A stretch of DNA of 37,303 nt from the NCBI RefSeq assembly GCF_013340935.1, contig NZ_WHOS01000069.1:1-37303 (forward strand), in the 5' to 3' direction. Source of the DNA: Azospirillum melinis (GTDB taxonomy: Bacteria > Pseudomonadota > Alphaproteobacteria > Azospirillales > Azospirillaceae). Within the stretch, counting starts at the first letter, position 1; the number at the start of each line of letters is the position of its first letter. The notes under the pieces are model-generated. The model was not told where the DNA came from. It worked only from the letters and a program-made list of their open reading frames with translations, and did not search any database. The position numbers and the translations under genes were made by a program. Shown here piece by piece: positions 25,347 through 33,889 of this stretch.

Positions 25347-25489
25347 CCGCCGCCGATTGTTCGCCTCGATGGAGGGGTGCGAACCCTGTTTCGAACGCGG
25401 CGCCCGTCCGGCGCCGTAAGCCAGCCCACTCCGGTGGGGAATGAGGGTCCGCCACCGGTCCGGCGCGGTCTCCTCCAGCAGCCGGTCCC

Positions 25490-25523
25490 GGACCGCGACC
25501 AGCGGGGGTGCAGGTCGCGGTCC
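25490..25523. terminator. Bidirectional 11-bp hairpin between convergent DUF4387 and LysR genes
   Basis: GGACCGCGACC (25490-25500) pairs with GGTCGCGGTCC (25513-25523) around a 12-base loop, and sits between convergent stops at 25346 and 25536. No clear U-tract is seen in either direction. Confidence 0.5.
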
Positions 25524-25535
25524 CCGGGGCGGCCG

Positions 25536-26441
25536 TCAGGCCGCGTTGAGGGTCGAGGCGAACACCGCCAGCCGCTCCAGCGTGAACGAGACGAAGCTGT
25601 CCACCAGATTGAACGAGCGCGCCGCTTTCGGCCGGATCAGCCAGATGTCGAATTCGACGGTCGGCTCGAACCGGCGGACGGCGATGCGCGTATCGTCGTT
25701 GTTGAAGGCGCTGATCGGGTCGACCACAGCGACACCGGCCTTGGCCGCGACGAAGGAAAAGGCCGTCTCCGATTGGCCGGCCTCGATGCGGCTGCGCCGG
25801 GGCACCTTGAGTTCGTCGAACACGCGGTCGATCATGAAGCGCGAATGATCCTGCGGACCGAGCGAGATGAAATCCTCGTTCGCGAGGTCGTGGGCGTGGA
25901 TGGTGTGCCGCTCGGCCAGAGGATGCCCGGCCGGCAGGATGCAGACCCCGCGCAGGCGGTGCAGATGCGCGCTGACCACCTCGGGACGGTCGCCCGGCAG
26001 GATGCTCAGGCCGAAATCCACATGCTGGGCCGCGACCGCGTCGATCAGGCTGCGTGAGCGCATGCTTTCCAGACGGAAGCGCGTGTCGGGATGCGCCTCG
26101 CAGAAGCTCCACACGATCTCTGGCAGCACCCGCCGGGCAATCGCCGGGAAGGCGCCGACGCTGACGGATCCCCAGTTCTGGTCGCGCAGCGCCGTCGCCA
26201 CCCGCGCGATCTGGCCGACGCCGATGAACATGCGCTGGACCTCGTTGTAGAGCGCTTCGGCCTCGCGGGTCGGCGTGATCTTGCTGCCCTGGCGGTTGAA
26301 CAAGCGGAAGCCGCAGCTCCGTTCGAATTGCGCGATCAGCTGGCTGACGGCGGGCTGCGAGATGCTCAGCCGCTCCCCCGCACGCGTCACGCTGCCACTT
26401 GCCATGACTGCCTGGAAGGCCTCGATCTGTCGGACGTTCAT
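25536..26441 (-). CDS. LysR family transcriptional regulator, divergent from the amino acid ABC operon
   Basis: This 301-residue LysR protein has MNVRQIEAFQAVMASGSVTR and SISQPAVSQLIAQFERSCGF in the DNA-binding part. It is a paralogue of the LysR at 22600-23520, and this pair brackets the AtuA/DUF4387 genes. It diverges from the binding protein gene at 26576, with 134 bp between them containing a palindromic box, so it probably controls the long rightward operon. The effector could be a hydroxy or amino acid handled by that operon. Confidence 0.9.
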   Translation of the reverse strand: MNVRQIEAFQAVMASGSVTRAGERLSISQPAVSQLIAQFERSCGFRLFNRQGSKITPTREAEALYNEVQRMFIGVGQIARVATALRDQNWGSVSVGAFPAIARRVLPEIVWSFCEAHPDTRFRLESMRSRSLIDAVAAQHVDFGLSILPGDRPEVVSAHLHRLRGVCILPAGHPLAERHTIHAHDLANEDFISLGPQDHSRFMIDRVFDELKVPRRSRIEAGQSETAFSFVAAKAGVAVVDPISAFNNDDTRIAVRRFEPTVEFDIWLIRPKAARSFNLVDSFVSFTLERLAVFASTLNAA

Positions 26442-26452
26442 CGGACTCAGCC

Positions 26453-26467
26453 ATAAGTTCAGCTTAT
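26453..26467. promoter_or_regulatory. Palindromic LysR box ATAAG-TTCAG-CTTAT
   Basis: A perfect 5+5 inverted repeat lies 12 bp upstream of the LysR start and about 110 bp upstream of the ABC operon start. It has the same outer pattern (ATAA-S-N5-S-TTAT) as the box at 22587-22601. AT-rich sequence at 26476-26500 to its right may be the promoter. Confidence 0.55.
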
Positions 26468-26575
26468 TCTCAGGGGCAAATTATCTATTATGACATTATG
26501 AAAGACAACGCGATCATAGGCTCCGAAGCGCCGATCCCATCGATTTTTCGTGCGCTCAAGCAAAAGGGGATCTTC

Positions 26576-27421
26576 ATGACGCCTCGTTTCGCCAAGCCGC
26601 TTGCCCTCCTCTCCCTGCTGGCGACCAGCCTCGTCTTTTGCGCCGAGGCAAAGGCCGATCAGCTCGACCGCGTCAAGCAGCGCGGCAAGCTGATCGCCGG
26701 CATCCGGAACGATTACGTTCCCTTCGGCTTCCTCGACCAGAAGGGCGAACTGACCGGCTTCGAGATCGATCTCGCGCGCGCCGTCGCCAAGGACATGTTC
26801 GGCTCGGAGACCGCCATCGAGCTGGTTCCGGTCGTGGCCTCGAACCGCATCGAGCTGCTGAACGCCGGGCGCATCGACGTGATCTTCGCGACGCTGGGCA
26901 AGACGGCCGAGCGCGAGAAGATCATCGACTACACGGCGGAATACTACCTGATGGCCGGAATGGTGCTGCTGACGCCGAAGAGCGCTGAGTATAAATCCTG
27001 GGAAGACGTCAAGGGTCGCAAGCTCTGTGGAAGCCAGGGCAACGTCTACAACCGGACGCTGATCGAGAAATACGGCGCCGATCTGGTCCTGTTCACCGGA
27101 ACCTCGGAGATCTACAAGGCCTTCCAGGACAACCGGTGCGACGCGATTGCGTATGATGGCCCGAACCTTCACATGAAGGTGGCCGAGGAGGGCTGGAGCG
27201 ACAAGTACAAGATCGCGCTCGACACCTTCGACTACATCCCCATCGGCGGCGGCGTCCGCAAGAACGAACCCGCCTTCCTGAACGCCGTCAACAAGGCCAT
27301 CATCCGGGCCGAGGCGTCGGGGCTGATGGTCGAGGGCGAGAAGAAGTACAAGCTCGGCGTCAGCGACTACGTGACCAAGCGGGCCGCCGACGCGAAGGTG
27401 AAGGCCGCCGCGGCGAACTGA
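26576..27421 (+). CDS. Amino acid ABC transporter substrate-binding protein (SBP_bac_3 family)
   Basis: This 281-residue periplasmic binding protein is read from ATG 26576, preceded by AAAGGGGA; the open frame from 26498 is an unlikely extension. A signal peptide (FAKPLALLSLLATSLVF, cleavage near AEAKA) leads to LDRVKQRGKLIAGIRNDYVPFGF, the usual start of polar amino acid binding proteins. GFEIDLARAVAKDMFG and ELLNAGRIDVIFATLGKT are family segments. The set of permeases and ATPase follows after one enzyme gene. The ligand (amino acid, opine or hydroxy/oxo acid derivative) is unknown. Confidence 0.92.
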   Translation: MTPRFAKPLALLSLLATSLVFCAEAKADQLDRVKQRGKLIAGIRNDYVPFGFLDQKGELTGFEIDLARAVAKDMFGSETAIELVPVVASNRIELLNAGRIDVIFATLGKTAEREKIIDYTAEYYLMAGMVLLTPKSAEYKSWEDVKGRKLCGSQGNVYNRTLIEKYGADLVLFTGTSEIYKAFQDNRCDAIAYDGPNLHMKVAEEGWSDKYKIALDTFDYIPIGGGVRKNEPAFLNAVNKAIIRAEASGLMVEGEKKYKLGVSDYVTKRAADAKVKAAAAN

Positions 27422-27466
27422 GGCCCTCCACCGCGGCCGGCTCGTCCGCATGATCGGAAAGACAGC

Positions 27467-28660
27467 ATGCACAAGATCGAGGTCACGTCGCGGCGAACGC
27501 CACGGGTCGTGGAGCAGGCCCTGTGCCTGAACGACTTCGAGCCGATGGCGGAACGGAGGCTGCCGCGGGCGATCTTCAAATACGTCTCCGGCCACGCCGA
27601 GGACGGCGCGACACATCGCCGGAACCTGCAAAGCTTCGCCGAGCGGTCCTTCATCCCGAACGTTCTCGTCGACGTCTCCCGGACCGACGCCACGACCCGC
27701 ATCTTCGGGGTCGATTACGCCAGCCCGTTCGGCATCGCGCCCATGGGCTTCAGCCGGCTGGTGGCGCCGGATTGCGACGTGCTCTTCGCCCAGGAGGCGG
27801 CGCGGGCGAAGCTTCCGTTCATCCTGAGCGGGGCCTCGCTGACCCGGTTGGAGGAGGTGCGCCAGGCCGGCGCGACGAGCTGGTTCCAGGCCTATATTCC
27901 CGGCGACGAGGCGCGCATCCTTCCGCTGGTCGAGCGGGTGGAGCGCGCCGGCTTCGACACGCTGGTGGTGACCGTCGATACTGCGGTGCATGGCCAGCAC
28001 GAGCTCGCCGCGCGCCACGGCTTCCGCTCGCCGGTGCGGCCGACCGCCGATCTGGCGTGGCAGGGGGTGACGCGGCCGGTCTGGCTGTGGCGCGTGCTTC
28101 TGCGCAGCCTGCTGACGCGCAACGCGCCGCATTTCGAGAACATGGACGCGGAGCGGGGTCCGCCGGTGTTCTCCCGGACGCTCGTCCGCGACATCGGCCG
28201 GCGGTCGAGCCTGTCCTGGACGCACATCGAGCGGCTTCGGCAGCGCTGGAAGGGCAAGCTCGTCCTCAAGGGGGTGATGTCCGCCCCGGACGCGCGGATG
28301 GCGGAAAAGATCGGCGTCGACGGCGTCATCGTCTCCAACCATGGTGGCCGGCAGATCGACTGCGCCCAAGGCTCGCTCGACCTGCTGGAGCGCATCGCCG
28401 ATCAGGTCGACCGCTTGACCGTGATGTTCGACGGCGGCGTCCGGCGTGGCAGCGACGTCCTGAAGGCGGTCAAGCTGGGCGCCCAACTGGTTTTCGTCGG
28501 GCGGCCGTTCCTGCTGGCGGCGGCGGCCGGCGACCGGGTCGGCGTGGAGCACGCCCTGTCCCTGATGAAGGACGAGATCGCCCGGACCATGGCGCTGCTG
28601 GGCATCAACCGGCTCGACGAGTTCGACGCGGTTCCGCTCATCCGCAACGGCCGGGGCTGA
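27467..28660 (+). CDS. FMN-dependent alpha-hydroxy-acid oxidase/dehydrogenase
   Basis: This 397-residue TIM-barrel flavoenzyme belongs to the family of L-lactate dehydrogenase (LldD), mandelate dehydrogenase and glycolate oxidase. Catalytic His292 lies in VSNHGGRQID; FDGGVRRGSDVLKA and FVGRPFLLAAA bind FMN phosphate; GIAPMGFSRLVAPD is the N-terminal FMN site. Family members oxidise L-2-hydroxy acids to 2-oxo acids. It lies 45 bp after the binding protein and before the permeases, so the imported compound is probably its substrate or is converted into it. Confidence 0.9.
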   Translation: MHKIEVTSRRTPRVVEQALCLNDFEPMAERRLPRAIFKYVSGHAEDGATHRRNLQSFAERSFIPNVLVDVSRTDATTRIFGVDYASPFGIAPMGFSRLVAPDCDVLFAQEAARAKLPFILSGASLTRLEEVRQAGATSWFQAYIPGDEARILPLVERVERAGFDTLVVTVDTAVHGQHELAARHGFRSPVRPTADLAWQGVTRPVWLWRVLLRSLLTRNAPHFENMDAERGPPVFSRTLVRDIGRRSSLSWTHIERLRQRWKGKLVLKGVMSAPDARMAEKIGVDGVIVSNHGGRQIDCAQGSLDLLERIADQVDRLTVMFDGGVRRGSDVLKAVKLGAQLVFVGRPFLLAAAAGDRVGVEHALSLMKDEIARTMALLGINRLDEFDAVPLIRNGRG

Positions 28661-28705
28661 ACGCATGCGCAAACCCGTCAAACGTCAGACCGTGAGGATT
28701 CCGGC

Positions 28706-29413
28706 ATGACGCTCGATTTCAGTTGGCTGTTCGATCCCCTCTATCAGACATGGTTGCTGCGCGGCGTCGGCACGACGATCCTGCTCAGCCTGCTGGGCAT
28801 GGTCCTGATGTTCGTCATCGGCATCGCCGGCGCCGCCCTTCTTCACCTGAAGGTGCGGTTCCTGCAATCGCCGGTCACGATCTTCGTCGAACTGTTCCGC
28901 AACACGCCGCCGCTCGTCCAGCTGTTCTTCCTGTACTTCATGCTGTCGGAGATCGGCCTGACGCTCACCGATCCGGTGACGGGCGGACGGATCCCGCTGT
29001 TCACCGGCTTCACCTGCGTGGTGCTCTCGCTCGGCCTCTACAACGGCGCGATCGCCGTCGAGATCATCCGCTCAGGGCTGCTCGCCGTGCCCGCCCAGAC
29101 CGTCGAGGGCGCCCGCTCGCTCGGGTATTCGCGGCTGCAGACCTTCCGCCACGTCGAACTGCCCATCGGCCTCAGGATGAGCATCCCGCCCATGACCAGC
29201 AACATCGTCAGCCTGATCAAGACCTCGTCCCAGGCCGTGCTCGTGGCCGTGGCGGACATCATGTACGGCGCGACGCAGATCATGCTGGAAACCTTCCGCA
29301 ACCTGGAGGTCATGCTGCTGATCTGGATCATCTACCTCGTGATCGCCAGCATCGCCGTGCTGGTGGTGCGCCGGATCGCCGCCGCCTTCCGCATCCCCGG
29401 CTACGGGTCGTGA
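28706..29413 (+). CDS. Amino acid ABC transporter permease 1 (HisM/GlnP type)
   Basis: This 235-residue inner-membrane protein has several hydrophobic segments. FRNTPPLVQLFFLYFMLSE is the conserved motif of polar amino acid permeases, and EGARSLGYSRLQTFRHVELP is the EAA loop that contacts the ATPase. The stop overlaps a possible GTG start of the second permease (GTGA). Confidence 0.92.
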   Translation: MTLDFSWLFDPLYQTWLLRGVGTTILLSLLGMVLMFVIGIAGAALLHLKVRFLQSPVTIFVELFRNTPPLVQLFFLYFMLSEIGLTLTDPVTGGRIPLFTGFTCVVLSLGLYNGAIAVEIIRSGLLAVPAQTVEGARSLGYSRLQTFRHVELPIGLRMSIPPMTSNIVSLIKTSSQAVLVAVADIMYGATQIMLETFRNLEVMLLIWIIYLVIASIAVLVVRRIAAAFRIPGYGS

Positions 29414-29418
29414 CGGCC

Positions 29419-30219
29419 ATGAACGCGGAACTCAAGCTCTTCGCGCTGGGCACCGCCGGTGTCACGCTGGTCCTCGCGGCGCTTCTCGTCACCGTCTACG
29501 GCGCGGAGACCGGACGCGTCCTCCAGGCGCTCGCCGCGCGGACACCGCTGCTGCTGAGCGGCTCCCCGGACTTCAGCCGGTTCGAGGGCGGCTTCGCCGC
29601 CAACATCGTCATCAGCATCTGGGCGATGATGATCGCCGCCGTCGCCGGCACCGCGCTCGGCATCGGGATGATCTCCCAATCCCTCCTGGTCCGGGCCCCG
29701 TCGGTCCTGCTCATGAACGTGCTCAGGAACTCGCCCTGGCTCGTCGTGCTCTACGCGATGCTCTATCTGCTGCCGTTCGAGATCGAGGCGTTCGGGACCA
29801 TCTTCTCGTTCTCGCCCGTGATCAAGGCGATCATCGGGCTGGCGCTGCCGGTGACGGCCAACATCGCCGAGGTGTTCCGCGGCGGCGTGGAGGCGGTTCC
29901 GACCGGCCAATGGGAATCGGCCCGCTCGCTGGGCTATCGCCGGCTGCAGATCCTGCGCCGGGTGGTGGTGCCCCAGGCGATCCAGTTCATGACCCCGAAC
30001 CTGATGACGACCTACGCCATGCTGTTCATCGGCACCAGCCTGGTCGTGGTGACGGGCGCCAACGACATCCTCTCGGTCGCCCGCACCGTCATCGCCAGCG
30101 ACGGCGCGCATTACGCGACGGCAATCTATCTCTACGTGCTGTTCCTCTTCTTCCTCTTCTGTTTCCCGATAGCCATCCTGACGCGGTGGCTGGAGCAACG
30201 GGTGCGAGTTCGCCAATGA
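29419..30219 (+). CDS. Amino acid ABC transporter permease 2
   Basis: This is a 266-residue inner-membrane permease. Start choice is between ATG 29419 and GTG 29410, which would overlap the upstream stop. LRNSPWLVVLYAMLYLLPF and the EAA loop ESARSLGYRRLQILRRVVVP identify the family. A longer N-terminal periplasmic segment follows the first membrane helix, as in several AapQ/BztB-like relatives. The stop overlaps the ATPase start (ATGA). Confidence 0.9.
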   Translation: MNAELKLFALGTAGVTLVLAALLVTVYGAETGRVLQALAARTPLLLSGSPDFSRFEGGFAANIVISIWAMMIAAVAGTALGIGMISQSLLVRAPSVLLMNVLRNSPWLVVLYAMLYLLPFEIEAFGTIFSFSPVIKAIIGLALPVTANIAEVFRGGVEAVPTGQWESARSLGYRRLQILRRVVVPQAIQFMTPNLMTTYAMLFIGTSLVVVTGANDILSVARTVIASDGAHYATAIYLYVLFLFFLFCFPIAILTRWLEQRVRVRQ

Positions 30220-30980
30220 CCCATCACCGGCATTCCCAGCAATCCGCCCCGCTCATCGAGATCCGGGACGTCCACAAATCCTTCGGCCCCGTCACGGTCC
30301 TCAGGGGCGTGTCGCTGTCCGTCCGCGACGGCGGCGTGGTTTGCATCATCGGGCCGTCCGGCTCGGGCAAATCGACGATCCTGCGCTGCATCAACGGTCT
30401 GATGTCGATCGACCGGGGAACGATCCGCGTCGGCCCCTTCGCGGTCGAGACGCTGAAGAGCGACAAGGCGCTGGTGCCGCTGCGGCATCAGGTCGCCATG
30501 GTCTTCCAGCAGTACAACCTGTTCCCGCACCGCACGGTGCTGCAGAACCTGACCATGGCGCCGGTGCAGGTGCTGGGCGAGAACCCGGCCGCCGTGCGCG
30601 AGCGGGCGCTCGCCCTGCTCGCCAAGGTGCGGCTGACGGGAAAGCAGGACGCCTATCCCGGCGAACTGTCCGGCGGTCAGCAGCAGCGCGTCGCCATCGC
30701 CCGCGCGCTCGCCATGCAGCCCAAGGTCATCCTGTTCGACGAGGTCACCGCCGCGCTCGACCCCGAGATGGTCAGCGAGGTCCTGAACGTCATCCGCGAT
30801 CTGGCACGCGAGGGCATGACCTGCGTGCTGGTCACCCACGAGATGCGCTTCGCCCAGGAGGTCGCGGACGAGGTCTTCTTCACCGACCGCGGCGTGATCG
30901 TCGAGCACGGCCCGCCCGGGACGCTCTTCCAGAACCCCACCGACCCACGGCTGAAAGCCTTTCTCGAAAAGGTCCTGTGA
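30216..30980 (+). CDS. Amino acid ABC transporter ATP-binding protein
   Basis: This is a 254-residue ATPase. Walker A GPSGSGKST, signature LSGGQQQRVAIARAL, Walker B VILFDEVTAALDPE and the H-loop in LVTHEM are all intact. DEVTAALD replaces the more common DEPTSALD, a known variant. It overlaps permease 2 by 4 bp and belongs to the GlnQ/HisP type. It completes an importer with the binding protein at 26576. Confidence 0.94.
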   Translation: MTHHRHSQQSAPLIEIRDVHKSFGPVTVLRGVSLSVRDGGVVCIIGPSGSGKSTILRCINGLMSIDRGTIRVGPFAVETLKSDKALVPLRHQVAMVFQQYNLFPHRTVLQNLTMAPVQVLGENPAAVRERALALLAKVRLTGKQDAYPGELSGGQQQRVAIARALAMQPKVILFDEVTAALDPEMVSEVLNVIRDLAREGMTCVLVTHEMRFAQEVADEVFFTDRGVIVEHGPPGTLFQNPTDPRLKAFLEKVL

Positions 30981-31004
30981 CGGCCCTTTCCTCAAGGAAA
31001 CCTT

Positions 31005-32030
31005 ATGACCCACCCTCTCAAGGTCCTGGTCCCCGACGTTCATCTCCGCGACCTCGACATCGAGCGCGGCGTATCGGGAGACCGGCTGGACTACCTCGTG
31101 TTCGACGAGACCGACCCGGCGGCCATCCCGGACGAGGCTTGGCGCTCCTGCGACGCGATCCTGGTCTGGCACCGCATGCGGATCACACCGGAGGTCGTCG
31201 CGAAGCTCGACAGATGCCGCCTGATCGTGCGGGTCGGCGTCGGGTTCGACAACGTCGACAGCGCGGCGTGCCGGGCGCGCGGCATTCCGGTCTGCAACGT
31301 GCCCAATTACGGCACCTCGGAGGTCGCCGACCACGCCCTGGCCATGCTGCTGCACCTCGTGCGCGGGCTCGGCTCCTACGAGGCGCGGCTGAGGGCCGAT
31401 CTCGTGGCCGGATTCCTGGCCGAGGACGTTCCCGTGGTGCGCCGCATCCGGGGCGCCACCTTCGGCGCGATCGGCATGGGACGCATCGGCACCGCGGTCA
31501 TGCGCCGGGCCGCCGCCTTCGACATGAAGGTGATCTACGTCGATCCCTATCTCCCGGAGGGCCATGAACTCGGCCTTGGGATCGAGCGGGTCAAGACCCT
31601 GCCGGAACTGCTGTCCCGCTCCGACGTGGTCAGCCTGCACGTGCCCTTGTCCGAACAGACCCGCAACATCATCGGCAAGCAGGAACTGGCGTCGATGAAG
31701 CCCGGCGGCATCCTGCTCAACATCGCGCGCGGCGGCCTCGTCGACGTGGACGCGGTCCACGACGCGCTGAAGAGCGGGCATCTCGCCGCCGCCGGTCTCG
31801 ACGTGCTGCCCAAGGAACCGCCCATGCCGCCGCCGCCGCTGATCGCGGCGTGGCAGGCGGAGGAGGCCTGGCTTGCCGGGCGTCTCGTCCTGACGCCGCA
31901 CGCCGCCTTCTACTCCGAGGCCGGCTATCGCGACATGCGCGTTTTCTCCGCCGAGATCCTGCTCGACTTCCTGTTCGAGGGACGGCTGCGGAACAACGTC
32001 AACCCGGGCTGGGACGCGAAGGCTTCCTAA
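31005..32030 (+). CDS. D-2-hydroxyacid dehydrogenase, C-terminal-binding-protein (CtBP)-like
   Basis: This 341-residue NAD-dependent dehydrogenase is preceded by AAGGAAACC. The NAD-binding loop is GAIGMGRIG; the catalytic set is Arg in NIARGGLVD, Glu in LPKEPP and His in LTPHAAFYS. VGVGFDNVD and NVPNYGTSEVADHA are typical of the CtBP-like branch of D-2-hydroxyacid dehydrogenases. It reduces 2-oxo acids to D-2-hydroxy acids or the reverse. With the FMN L-hydroxy acid oxidase in the same operon, both stereoisomers could be interconverted through the oxo acid. Confidence 0.92.
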   Translation: MTHPLKVLVPDVHLRDLDIERGVSGDRLDYLVFDETDPAAIPDEAWRSCDAILVWHRMRITPEVVAKLDRCRLIVRVGVGFDNVDSAACRARGIPVCNVPNYGTSEVADHALAMLLHLVRGLGSYEARLRADLVAGFLAEDVPVVRRIRGATFGAIGMGRIGTAVMRRAAAFDMKVIYVDPYLPEGHELGLGIERVKTLPELLSRSDVVSLHVPLSEQTRNIIGKQELASMKPGGILLNIARGGLVDVDAVHDALKSGHLAAAGLDVLPKEPPMPPPPLIAAWQAEEAWLAGRLVLTPHAAFYSEAGYRDMRVFSAEILLDFLFEGRLRNNVNPGWDAKAS

Positions 32031-32064
32031 GCAGGATCCCGCCCTCCATCATCAGGAACGAGCC

Positions 32065-32718
32065 ATGGCCTTCCAGCAGCACGACACCCAGTTCCGGGTC
32101 CTGAGCGACGAGGAACTCGACGCTTGGCGGGCGATCCCGCCGGCGGTCGCCTCCGATTGCATGAACCGCACCCAGGTGATGAACGCCGCGATCAAGCCGA
32201 TCGCGGATGGTCAGGTCCTGTGCGGCCAAGCCCGGACGGTGACGACCATGGTCGGGGATTGCGGCCCGATCTGCGCGCTCATCAGCAGCGCCCGGCCGGG
32301 CGAGATCGTGATGGTCGATGCCGGCGGTGTCGAGGACACGGCGGTCTGGGGCGGCGTCATGGCGGAGGAAGCCATCCATCGCCGGCTGGGGGGCGCCGTC
32401 ATCGACGGTGCCATCCGCGACGTCGCGGACATGCGCAAGGCCGGTTTCACGATGTTCTGCCGGTCGGTCGTGCCGCGCGGGCCGCATCACGGCTTCGGCG
32501 GCATCATCGATGGCACGATTTCGGTGGCGGGGGTTCCGGTGCGCTCCGGCGACATCGTGCTGGGCAACGACGACGGCGTGGTCGTCGTCCCCCTGGAGCA
32601 GGCCGCCACGGTGCTGGCGGCCGCGCAAGCCCACCTGCTCAAGGAGGAAGGCTGGATCCGGAACATCCGGGCCGGCGTGCCGATTCCGAAGTTGTTCGAG
32701 ATGCCGAGCGCCAAATGA
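32065..32718 (+). CDS. RraA family protein (HMG/CHA aldolase-like)
   Basis: This is a 217-residue protein of the RraA/demethylmenaquinone methyltransferase-like fold. GGAVIDGAIRDVADM and GNDDGVVVVPLEQA are the family motifs. Members include 4-hydroxy-4-methyl-2-oxoglutarate (HMG/CHA) aldolases and oxaloacetate decarboxylases, which cleave 2-oxo acids, and the RNase E inhibitor RraA. In this operon of hydroxy acid enzymes the aldolase or decarboxylase role is more likely. It lies 34 bp after the dehydrogenase. Confidence 0.88.
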   Translation: MAFQQHDTQFRVLSDEELDAWRAIPPAVASDCMNRTQVMNAAIKPIADGQVLCGQARTVTTMVGDCGPICALISSARPGEIVMVDAGGVEDTAVWGGVMAEEAIHRRLGGAVIDGAIRDVADMRKAGFTMFCRSVVPRGPHHGFGGIIDGTISVAGVPVRSGDIVLGNDDGVVVVPLEQAATVLAAAQAHLLKEEGWIRNIRAGVPIPKLFEMPSAK

Positions 32719-32914
32719 CACCGCCGCGCGGTACCGCCCTCATCGGCCCGGCTCCCGCTCGGAGTGCGCCGGCGACCGTGCTCAAGACCCGTATGGGCAA
32801 TTCGCGATGCCTGCTCACTCCAGCCTGTTGAACGCGGGCGAGGTGATGTCCCGTTTCGATGCCGCTCCACGGCTTGGAGTGAAATGGCATTGCACAATCA
32901 TGCGTCTTCGGGCA

Positions 32915-32926
32915 TTGAACCTTCAA
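32915..32926. promoter_or_regulatory. Palindrome TTGAA-CC-TTCAA before the IclR gene
   Basis: A perfect 5+5 repeat lies 15 bp upstream of the IclR start and overlaps a second dyad CTTCA-AGC-TGAAG. It is a candidate autoregulatory site for IclR. Confidence 0.4.
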
Positions 32927-32941
32927 GCTGAAGGCGGAGCG

Positions 32942-33724
32942 ATGGCGAAGACGAAGGAAAATGAGGCTGTCGGTGTGGCCGGAGTGTCCGCGGTCGAACG
33001 GGCCCTCGAGGTTCTGACCGCGTTCCGACGGGGTGACGTTTCTCTGACCTTGGCCGAACTGGCCGAGCGCACCGGGCTGGTCAAAAGCACGATCATGCGG
33101 TTGGCCGTCTCGTTGCAGCAGTATCGCCTGATCGCGCGCCTTCCGGATGGCAGCTATCGACTGGACGCGGAAACGCTGCGGCTCGGTATGGCGTATCAAC
33201 AAGCCTTCAACCTTGCGGACCACGTCATGCCCGCGCTGGAGCGGCTCGCCCTGCAGACAGGGGAAACCGCTGCCTTCTATGTGCGTCATGGAGAGGAACG
33301 GCTCTGCCTGTTCCGGGTGGAAAGTTCGAACCGCATTCGCATGCACGTGCAACCCGGCGACAGGCGGCCCATGGATCAATCGGCGTCCGCCCAGGTCCTG
33401 CGCCTGTTTGCCGATGGCCCGACGCGAACGGGCGCCGATGCGAAGCTCCCGCTGTTCACCTCCGGCGCGACGGATCCGCACGCCGCTTCGTCTGCGACGC
33501 CGGTCTTCGGCATGGGTCAGGCGCTGATGGGGGCGTTGATAGTGTCCGGGCCGGTGAGCCGGCTTACGGCGGAGCGTGCCCAGGAGATTCGCGGCGTGCT
33601 GCTCGACGAGGCTGCAAAGCTGACGCAAGCGTGCGGCGGAACTCCGCTTGCGTCGTCCAGCAGGAAATTCTCGCTCCGCCGGACCCCTCTCAACCGGAAG
33701 AACCAAACGGAACAAGCCGGCTGA
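32942..33724 (+). CDS. IclR family transcriptional regulator
   Basis: This is a 260-residue regulator. The ATG at 32942 follows GGCGGAG; the frame is open far upstream but that part shadows the RraA gene. The N-terminal winged helix contains AVERALEVLTAF, LAELAERTGLVKSTIMRL and QQYRLIARLPDGSYRL. The IclR effector domain starts near residue 90 with QTGETAAFYVRHGEERLCL. It lies 223 bp after the RraA gene in the same direction, so it probably controls the hydroxy acid operon or the convergent MFS/dehydrogenase pair. Confidence 0.9.
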   Translation: MAKTKENEAVGVAGVSAVERALEVLTAFRRGDVSLTLAELAERTGLVKSTIMRLAVSLQQYRLIARLPDGSYRLDAETLRLGMAYQQAFNLADHVMPALERLALQTGETAAFYVRHGEERLCLFRVESSNRIRMHVQPGDRRPMDQSASAQVLRLFADGPTRTGADAKLPLFTSGATDPHAASSATPVFGMGQALMGALIVSGPVSRLTAERAQEIRGVLLDEAAKLTQACGGTPLASSSRKFSLRRTPLNRKNQTEQAG

Positions 33725-33778
33725 GCCGGACGGCGTTTCCGGAAAGAGGCCGCGTCTTTCTTTTCACGGGATGCATGG

Positions 33779-33831
33779 AAAACGACCGATCCAGGAGCGC
33801 CTTTTCGGGAGCGTCCTGGATCGGCCGTTTT
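33779..33831. terminator. Strong bidirectional terminator between IclR and MFS genes
   Basis: AAAACG-x-CCGATCCAGGA on the left pairs with TCCTGGATCGG-x-CGTTTT on the right with a single mismatch; a short inner stem follows. A-run and T-run ends make it a terminator in both directions between convergent genes ending at 33724 and 33890. Confidence 0.8.
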
Positions 33832-33889
33832 GCGTGGGTCGCGGGAATGCGTCACCCTGGAACCGTCGGTTTTCCAGGAGTTTGGGAGG

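Noticed and set aside
26459..28681. A 740-codon minus-strand open frame
   Set aside because: It is antisense to the binding protein and FMN oxidase, with low-complexity composition and no family motif.
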